20,808 bases of DNA from contig JAGPGI010000002.1 in assembly GCA_018056045.1 (NCBI GenBank), forward strand, positions 1 through 20,808, in the 5' to 3' direction. The notes under the pieces are model-generated. The model searched no databases. It was not told the DNA's origin and saw nothing but the letters and a program-made list of their open reading frames with translations. Position 1 is the first letter of the stretch. Each line of letters begins with the position of its first letter. The position numbers and the translations under genes are program-made. Origin of the DNA: Paracoccus sp. (in: a-proteobacteria). Its GTDB lineage: Bacteria; Pseudomonadota; Alphaproteobacteria; Rhodobacterales; Rhodobacteraceae. Positions 15,131-20,808 of the stretch are shown in pieces.

Positions 15131-15153
15131 AAAAGCCGCCCGCACGCGGCGTT
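15131..15153 (-). terminator. Possible terminator downstream of ftsB
   Basis: On the minus strand AAAC-GCCGC (loop GTGCGG) GCGGC-TTTT forms a short GC stem, extended by A-T pairs after one mismatch, and ending in four T. It is 58 bases past the ftsB stop and would separate ftsB from pdhA. Confidence 0.35.
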
Positions 15154-15210
15154 TCGCCGAAGCTGCGGGGGCCGAGCGGGGCTGCGCCCGATGTTTCAGC
15201 GTGAAAGCTG

Positions 15211-15504
15211 CTAGCGGATGATGACTTCGTCGGCGCGCACGAGGCCAAGCACGTCGCGGGCGCGTTCATCCAGCAGGTCGATGTCCAGGTACTCGTCGGA
15301 GAGGCGATGGGTCAGGTTGCGCATCTGGTCCACCTCGGCCTGCAGGCTGTCGCGCTGGCGGATCAGGTCGCGGGTCTCGGCCTCGAGTTGCACCCGGCGC
15401 AGGATGCCCGATGGCCCTTGCACGGCGGCATAGGCGAAATAGACGCCCAGAAGCGTCATCAGGACGAAAAACACGATGGCGCTGATCGACAGGCGTTGTG
15501 ACAT
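15211..15504 (-). CDS. ftsB: Cell division protein FtsB / septum formation initiator
   Basis: This is a 97-residue bitopic membrane protein of the FtsB/DivIC family. In the divisome FtsB pairs with FtsL and FtsQ and helps activate FtsWI septal peptidoglycan synthesis. The start chosen is ATG 15504: a short cytoplasmic MSQRLSISA, one membrane span (about residues 8-28, AIVFFVLMTLLGVYFAYAAV), then a periplasmic coiled coil (LRRVQLEAETRDLIRQRDSL, then QAEVDQMRNL) and the conserved tail DLLDERARDVLGLVRADEVI. The longer frame to 15582 adds a sequence unlike the family. The ribosome binding site is weak (GGGGCAG). It lies upstream of pdhA in the same direction, an arrangement known in related genomes. 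Confidence 0.9.
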   Translation of the reverse strand: MSQRLSISAIVFFVLMTLLGVYFAYAAVQGPSGILRRVQLEAETRDLIRQRDSLQAEVDQMRNLTHRLSDEYLDIDLLDERARDVLGLVRADEVIIR

Positions 15505-15699
15505 GGTCTGCCCCGGTTGCGGCCTTCTGAGGGCCTGTTTGCCGGCATATTCGCATGAAAGGCGGGGCTGGGAAAGCGCCACTTCCGCGCGGATCAGGCG
15601 GTGGCGGGGCGTTGCCAGCTTTCATCGGCACAACGATGCGCATGTCGGAAACACTGCCGCATGACCATGCCGGCGGGCCATTTCAGAAGTCCTCGGGCA

Positions 15700-16998
15700 T
15701 CAAAGCTGGTGTGGCGCGTGACCCGGGTCCGCGCCGGTTTCCAGCAGATCATCCAGCACCAGCGCCATCACCCGGGCCGAATCCAGCATGTCCTGCACGC
15801 CCACCCATTCATCGGGCTGGTGCGCCAGATCCAGCACGCCGGGGCCGTAAGCGATGCAGTTCTTCAGCTTGCCGATGCGGTCGATATGCTTCTGGTCATA
15901 GGTGCCGGGGCTGACGACATAGCCCGCCTCGCGGCCCAGCACGCGCTGGATGGCGGCGGCGGTCGAACGCACGACCGGTGCCGCGCGGTCGGTCATGCTG
16001 GGAATGACCTCGAACATGTCGCGGATCTCATAGCTGAAATTCGGGCGCTCCGCGCGGATGCCTTCCAGCATCGTGGTGACCTCGCGCTTGACCTCGGCAA
16101 GGTCCTCTTCGATCAGGAAGCGGCGGTCGATGACGATGCGGCAGCGGTCGGCGACGCAGGGCGCGGGCAGGCCGGTGAAGCCGGGGCCCAGATCCGCCTC
16201 GCCGCCATGGATCGAGTTGATGTTCAGGGTCGAGTTTTTTGCGCCTTCGGGGATCACCGGCATCTCGGTGCGCTTGGTTTTCAGCAGTGGAAACAGGCTG
16301 CGTTCCATTTCATCCAGCACCGCGCCCATATGGCGGATGGCGCTGTCGCCCAGAAAGGGCATCGAGCCATGGGCGATGCGGCCATGGGTCTCGATTTCCG
16401 CCCACCAGACGCCGCGATGGCCCAGACAGATGCGGTCCTTGTGCAAGGGTTCGGGGATGATGACATGGCCGACATGGGCAAAGGCGCCATGCCCCGCCAG
16501 ATAGGCCACGCCGCCAAATCCGCCCGATTCCTCATCCGCGGTGGCGCTGATCTCGATCCGGCCGGGATGGTCGGGATAAAGGGCGACAAAGGCCTCGGCG
16601 GCGATGATGCTGGCGGCAAGGCCGCCCTTCATGTCGCAGGCGCCGCGGCCATAGATGCGGCCCTCGTCCAGTTCGCCGCCAAAGGGATCGCGGGTCCAGC
16701 CATGGCCGACCTCGACCACGTCGTGGTGGCTGTTGAAATGCACGCATTCGCCGGGCCGCCCGGCATCATGGCAGGCGACAAGGTTCCAGCGCGGGAATTC
16801 CTCGCAATCGCCGGGTGCGCCCTCGGCGCGGACCAATCGGCATTCCCAGCCCTGCGGGGCGAGCCGCGCCGCAAGATACTCGCAGATATCGAGGTAATGC
16901 CGCCCCGGCGGGTTCAGCGTCGGAATGCGGATCAGATCCTGCGTCAGGCGGATCAGGTCGTCGCGGCGGGTTTCGATCTCAAGGGCAAGGGCATCCAT
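15700..16998 (-). CDS. M20-family metallopeptidase / deacylase (ArgE/DapE-like)
   Basis: This is a 432-residue zinc-dependent hydrolase of the M20 family that resembles acetylornithine deacetylase / succinyl-diaminopimelate desuccinylase proteins. Metal-ligand and catalytic blocks are visible: HFNSHHDVVEVGHGWTRDPF (His then Asp), GRGACDMKGGLAASI (bridging Asp), ADEESGG (catalytic Glu and ligand), and a late His in DLAHQPDEWV. The dimerisation domain lies in the middle (about residues 195-310). The exact substrate is uncertain: it is not clearly ArgE or DapE, and these side branches are often N-acyl- or carbamoyl-amino acid hydrolases. The ribosome binding site is weak. The gene diverges from the + strand pair at 17119. 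The 195 bases between it and ftsB show no gene. Confidence 0.9.
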   Translation of the reverse strand: MDALALEIETRRDDLIRLTQDLIRIPTLNPPGRHYLDICEYLAARLAPQGWECRLVRAEGAPGDCEEFPRWNLVACHDAGRPGECVHFNSHHDVVEVGHGWTRDPFGGELDEGRIYGRGACDMKGGLAASIIAAEAFVALYPDHPGRIEISATADEESGGFGGVAYLAGHGAFAHVGHVIIPEPLHKDRICLGHRGVWWAEIETHGRIAHGSMPFLGDSAIRHMGAVLDEMERSLFPLLKTKRTEMPVIPEGAKNSTLNINSIHGGEADLGPGFTGLPAPCVADRCRIVIDRRFLIEEDLAEVKREVTTMLEGIRAERPNFSYEIRDMFEVIPSMTDRAAPVVRSTAAAIQRVLGREAGYVVSPGTYDQKHIDRIGKLKNCIAYGPGVLDLAHQPDEWVGVQDMLDSARVMALVLDDLLETGADPGHAPHQL

Positions 16999-17041
16999 GG
17001 CGAAAGGCTAGGCCTGTCGTCGCCGTCCCGCAATGGGGCGA

Positions 17042-17078
17042 TTGACAGTCGCGGCCCGAGCCGTTTCATGCCAGCATG
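17042..17078 (+). promoter_or_regulatory. Promoter with overlapping dyad before the 17119 gene pair
   Basis: TTGACA (17042-17047) is a perfect -35 box and TTTCAT (17064-17069) a partial -10 box, spaced 16. A dyad CATGC-CA-GCATG (17067-17078) overlaps the -10 end and could be an operator or start-site element. Confidence 0.4.
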
Positions 17079-17107
17079 TGCAGGGCACGACAGAGGGACG
17101 CCACCGG

Positions 17108-17122
17108 ATGACCGCATCATGA
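17108..17122 (+). other. Four-codon mini-ORF overlapping the next start (ATGA)
   Basis: ATG ACC GCA TCA TGA (MTAS) sits 9 bases after an AGAGGGA site (17092-17098). Its stop overlaps the ATG of the 93-residue gene at 17119. That gene has no good ribosome binding site of its own at normal distance, so reinitiation from this mini-ORF is a possible mechanism. Confidence 0.35.
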
Positions 17123-17400
17123 TCGCATTTCTTCGCCTGGTCGGGCTGGTCCTTGTCGTCGAGCTGATCTTCTATGCGCTGATTTACATCTATGTGCGCA
17201 GCCTGCGCCGCGAATCCCTTGAAAATGAGTGGGACAGGCGTCATCCCGACCGTGCCGGTCCGACCGGGGAACGCGCTGCCTTCGTGCAGCGTTCGATGCG
17301 GGGGTTCGAAAAGAGCCTGCGCGCGCGCCTTGTCGGGCTGGTGCTGGTTTTGCCGCTGGTGGTGATCGTCACGATCATCGTCTTTGTGAATTATAACTGA
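17119..17400 (+). CDS. Small two-span membrane protein (93 aa), function unknown
   Basis: The 93-residue protein begins MIAFLRLVGLVLVVELIFYA (first span about 4-27). It has a charged middle (SLRRESLENEWDRRHPDRAG, GERAAFVQRSMRGFEKSLRA) and ends with a second span (about 70-91, VGLVLVLPLVVIVTIIVFVN). I recognise it as a kind of small protein found next to DUF1523 genes in Rhodobacteraceae, without a known function. The start is ATG 17119. Upstream in-frame codons offer no other start, and the ribosome binding site AGAGGGA is 20 bases away. A + strand frame open from 15601 runs through it, but that is antisense to the M20 gene. The next gene follows after 10 bases. Confidence 0.72.
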   Translation: MIAFLRLVGLVLVVELIFYALIYIYVRSLRRESLENEWDRRHPDRAGPTGERAAFVQRSMRGFEKSLRARLVGLVLVLPLVVIVTIIVFVNYN

Positions 17401-17410
17401 GGGGGCGCCG

Positions 17411-18091
17411 ATGCGCTGGTTCCTGACCGTTCTTGGAGTGATCTTCGGTGTCGCCGTGTTCCTGTTTCTGGATTACGCGCTGCCCTCGCGGCAGACGGTG
17501 CGGATCACCAACACCTATAACCGGCTGACCGAAATCGGGGCGAACGCGTTCTTTTACGCCTCGCCCGATACCGGCACGGTGCAGAACGCGCAGGGCCAGC
17601 GGGATGTGCGCTTCATCGACACGGTGCGCCAGAACGGCAAACCCTATGTCTATCGCAACGAGGATACCGGCTGGATCTGGCCGCCCTATTTCAAATATGA
17701 CAGCTCGAACCTGCATGCGCAGGCGACCGACCTGAAATCCACCGCCGCCGATCCGCGATGGGTCAATGTGACCTCTTATGGCTGGCGGATCTCGTGGCTG
17801 TCGATCTATCCCAATGCGATCTCGGTCCGGCCGGTGGCGGGGCCAGACGTGCGGCCCTTCAACTGGCCGGCGCAGCTGATCCTGGCGCTGATCGGCGCCT
17901 TCCTGTTCCTGATCTGGCGGATGTGGAACCAGTTCCGCGAGCGCACCATCGACCCGGCCGTGCGCTCGGCCGATGAGGCATGGGACCGGCTGGATGCCCG
18001 CGCCGACGCGGCCCGCGACCATATCGCCAGCGAGGCGAGCGAGGCGCAGGGCCGCGTCCGCCGCTGGTGGAATGGCATCCGCGGGCGGTAA
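17411..18091 (+). CDS. DUF1523-family membrane protein
   Basis: This is a 226-residue protein with a first span at residues 3-22 (WFLTVLGVIFGVAVFLFLDY). A periplasmic or extracytoplasmic middle follows (LPSRQTVRITNTYNRLTEIG, DTVRQNGKPYVYRNEDTGWI, WPPYFKYDSSNLHAQATDLK, NVTSYGWRISWLSIYPNAIS). Then come a second span (about 157-174, AQLILALIGAFLFLIWRM) and a cytoplasmic basic helix at the C-terminus. I assign it to DUF1523 on the YALP-RQxVRI-T opening and the WRI-WLS-YPNA motif. Function is unknown. It starts 10 bases after the 93-residue gene, with a G-rich site (GAGGGGG) at the junction. It ends 18 bases before the convergent hyi gene. Confidence 0.85.
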   Translation: MRWFLTVLGVIFGVAVFLFLDYALPSRQTVRITNTYNRLTEIGANAFFYASPDTGTVQNAQGQRDVRFIDTVRQNGKPYVYRNEDTGWIWPPYFKYDSSNLHAQATDLKSTAADPRWVNVTSYGWRISWLSIYPNAISVRPVAGPDVRPFNWPAQLILALIGAFLFLIWRMWNQFRERTIDPAVRSADEAWDRLDARADAARDHIASEASEAQGRVRRWWNGIRGR

Positions 18092-18109
18092 GCCGCCCCG
18101 CCGGCCCCG

Positions 18110-18865
18110 TCAGGCGGAACGCAACCAGCGCAGCCCGGCCTCGGTCGAGGTGCGGGGCGTGTATTCCGCCCCCACCCAACCCCGGAAGCCCGCCGCATCG
18201 ACGGCGCGGAAAAAGCCCGCGTAGTTGATTTCCCCGGCGCGCGGCTCGTGGCGGCCGGGGCAGCCGGCGATCTGGATGTGATGGACGTTACGGGCGTGGC
18301 GTTCCCATGTGTCGATCACGTCGCCATGGATCATCTGCGCCTGATAGGCGTCGAATTGCAGGCCCAGATTGGGCTGGTCGATCTCGTCGATGATCTCGCC
18401 CGCCAGATCGAAGCTGTTGAGGAAATAGCCGGGCATGTCGGTATGGTTCATCGGCTCGATCGTCAGGCTGGTGCCGGGTGCCTGCGCGCAGGCCCATTCC
18501 AGATTGCGCAGGAAGGTCGCAAGCGCCGCCGAGCCCCGCGCCTTGCCGGCCATGACATGCAGATGCGCGACCTTCAGCGCCTCGGCGTAAAGCAGCGCGC
18601 GTTCGAAATCGCGGCGAAAGCGTGACTCGTTGCCCGGCTCGGCGGCGAAACCGCGCGGCCCGCCCGCCCAGTTCGGCGGCGGCGTGTTCATCAGCACGAA
18701 ACGCAGCGAGGATTCCTGCGCCGCCGCGATCAGCTCCTTGGCCGGGAGATCATAGGGAAACAGGATCTCGACCCCGTCGAAACCGGCGCGCCGCGCGGCC
18801 GCAAAGCGCTGCAGCATCGGCAGCTCGGTAAAGAGATAGGTCAGGTTGGCGGCGAATCGCGCCAT
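18110..18865 (-). CDS. hyi: Hydroxypyruvate isomerase family protein
   Basis: This is a 251-residue TIM-barrel sugar isomerase of the hydroxypyruvate isomerase / xylose-isomerase-like superfamily. Hydroxypyruvate isomerase interconverts hydroxypyruvate and tartronate semialdehyde in glyoxylate metabolism; relatives isomerise 2-oxo-tetronates. Visible motifs are MARFAANLTYLFTELPMLQR, AGFDGVEILFPYD, VLMNTPPPNW, the metal-ligand segments LTIEPMNHTDMPGYFL and LQFDAYQAQMIHGD, HIQIAGCPGRHEP with GEINY, and GAEYTP. The ATG follows the DUF1285 stop by 2 bases, and its GGAG site lies in the end of that gene, so the two are co-transcribed. No glyoxylate carboligase or tartronate semialdehyde reductase gene is nearby, so the exact substrate is uncertain. 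Confidence 0.88.
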   Translation of the reverse strand: MARFAANLTYLFTELPMLQRFAAARRAGFDGVEILFPYDLPAKELIAAAQESSLRFVLMNTPPPNWAGGPRGFAAEPGNESRFRRDFERALLYAEALKVAHLHVMAGKARGSAALATFLRNLEWACAQAPGTSLTIEPMNHTDMPGYFLNSFDLAGEIIDEIDQPNLGLQFDAYQAQMIHGDVIDTWERHARNVHHIQIAGCPGRHEPRAGEINYAGFFRAVDAAGFRGWVGAEYTPRTSTEAGLRWLRSA

Positions 18866-18867
18866 AT

Positions 18868-19413
18868 TCAGATCTCCAGAGGAAAGACCGCCCCTCCCGA
18901 GTGCACTTCCATACGCCCGTCCGGGCCCGGAATAGCCGCATCGGCCAGTCGGTAAAATGTCTTGCGATCAATCAATGCCCACAAGCCCCGACGGATATGG
19001 ACATAGGGCCGGGGGGCGTCAAGCGTGCCGCGGATCTCGATGGTGTGGTCGGGGCCGGCGGTCACCTGATCGCCCACATTGGTGGTAAAGGTGATCTCCG
19101 CGCCGATATCGGCGTCAACGGCAAGGAAAGCCGCGTCCACGACCCGGATGCCGACCTTTTCCACCGGCGTGACAAGGTAATAGGCGTCCCCCTCGCGCTT
19201 CAGGATCGAGGCGAATAGCCGCACCATTTCGGGCCGCCCGATCGGCGTGCCGTTATAGAACCAGCTGCCATCGGCGCGGATTTCCATGTCCAGATCGCCG
19301 CAAAAGGGCGGGTTCCACAGATGCACGGGCGGCGGGCCACGCCTTGCGGCGCGCCCTGCGGCGGCGGCGATGCCCGCCGCGTCGGTCACGCTATTGTCAC
19401 CCGCTCGTGCCAT
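18868..19413 (-). CDS. DUF1285-family protein
   Basis: This is a 181-residue, likely cytoplasmic protein of a conserved alphaproteobacterial family without a known role. Signature blocks after residue 25 are PPPVHLWNPPFCGDLDMEIR, DGSWFYNGTPIGRPEMVRLF, YYLVTPVEKVGIRVVDA and HIRRGLWALIDRKTFYRLAD. These together are what I know as DUF1285. The first 28 residues are Ala/Arg-rich and may be an over-extended start; a GTG eight codons later is an alternative. The gene is divergent from the MoxR gene, 62 bases away, and followed by hyi. Confidence 0.85.
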   Translation of the reverse strand: MARAGDNSVTDAAGIAAAAGRAARRGPPPVHLWNPPFCGDLDMEIRADGSWFYNGTPIGRPEMVRLFASILKREGDAYYLVTPVEKVGIRVVDAAFLAVDADIGAEITFTTNVGDQVTAGPDHTIEIRGTLDAPRPYVHIRRGLWALIDRKTFYRLADAAIPGPDGRMEVHSGGAVFPLEI

Positions 19414-19475
19414 TCCCTGTGGACCCTGCCAAGGCTGTCATTCATGTTGTCGTAAATCAGAAACGGGGCATTGTC

Positions 19476-20473
<998 letters not shown>

Positions 20474-20477
<4 letters not shown>

Positions 20478-20808
20478 GCGTTTCGCCCAAAAGCATGACC
20501 CCGACCGAGCTGCGCGCCGGCGCCGAGGCGGCGTCGGTCGGGCTGCCCGCGCTGATGCTTTCGGCCGAGCGGCTGGCGGCGGCGCTGACGGCGGGCGCCC
20601 ATGGCCAGCGCCGCGCCGGACCGGGCGAGGATTTCTGGCAATACCGGCCCGCGACCACGGGCGATACCGCGCGCAGCATCGACTGGCGCCGCTCGGCCCG
20701 CTCGGACGGCCAGTTCGTCCGCGACCGCGAGGCCGAGGTGCCGCAATCGGCCTCGATCTGGGTCTCGGCGGCGGCGGGAATGGATTACAGCGGCGGCGCG
20801 AACCGCCC
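20474..20808 (+). CDS. DUF58 domain protein (3' partial)
   Basis: The gene begins with GTG 20474, overlapping the MoxR stop (GTGA), and runs past the window edge after 111 whole codons. The translation shows LMLSAERLAAALTAGAHGQR, then the DUF58 hallmark GEDFWQYRPATTGDTARSID with WRRSARSD and the following FVRDREAEVPQSASIW. DUF58 proteins are usual partners of MoxR ATPases and may form a unit with von Willebrand factor A proteins at the membrane. The start and overlap are clear; the rest of the protein is not in the window. Confidence 0.93.

Noticed and set aside
15505..15699. The gap between the M20 gene and ftsB, examined for a small gene or RNA
   Set aside because: No frame with a ribosome binding site, no tRNA-like fold and no strong hairpin was seen.
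15601..17118. A long + strand frame that runs into the 93-residue membrane protein
   Set aside because: The part before 17119 is antisense to the M20 hydrolase gene; only the last 93 residues look like a protein.
18083..18098. GGGCGG-TAAG-CCGCCC hairpin over the DUF1523 stop codon
   Set aside because: It has only six pairs and no T-run, and is not convincing as a terminator between the convergent genes.

Overview
The window looks like a chromosomal segment of an alphaproteobacterium of the Rhodobacteraceae, most like Paracoccus. The grounds are the GC-rich coding sequence, the ffh / chorismate mutase / rpsP / rimM / trmD / rplS / rpmE gene order, a MipZ division-site ATPase, a lipoylated pyruvate dehydrogenase E1-beta, and DUF1523 and DUF1285 proteins. 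This is recognition by eye; no database search was run. I see no tRNA, rRNA, insertion sequence, prophage or CRISPR array.

Region 1 (1-5271, + strand) is a translation and protein-targeting cluster: ffh (5' end cut by the window), a GNAT acetyltransferase, a small chorismate mutase, rpsP, an unlisted 45-residue membrane peptide, rimM, a 111-residue membrane protein, trmD, rplS and rpmE. Several neighbours overlap by ATGA, and the cluster ends at a strong intrinsic terminator.

Region 2 (5311-6100) holds two small, translationally coupled minus-strand genes of unknown function. Upstream of them is an AT-rich divergent control region with two dyads.

Region 3 (6101-11275, + strand) is mipZ followed by a two-gene RND efflux system (periplasmic adaptor and inner-membrane pump). 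It ends at a symmetrical terminator fused to a dispersed Rhodobacteraceae-type intergenic repeat.

Region 4 (11303-15504, - strand) is ftsB, then pdhA-pdhB-pdhC, which encode the E1 and E2 components of pyruvate dehydrogenase. pdhB and pdhC begin with almost identical lipoyl-domain DNA. The E3 gene is not in the window.

Region 5 (15700-20808) has an M20 metallopeptidase/deacylase (-), a pair of small membrane-protein genes including a DUF1523 protein (+), hydroxypyruvate isomerase with a DUF1285 gene (-), and, divergent from these, a MoxR ATPase with the start of a DUF58 gene (+) that runs off the window.

Most of the window is ordinary core chromosome. The least explained parts are the coupled gene pair at 5363-5817 with its control region, the small peptide gene at 2756-2893, the two copies of the dispersed element, and the sequence homogeneity of the two lipoyl domains.
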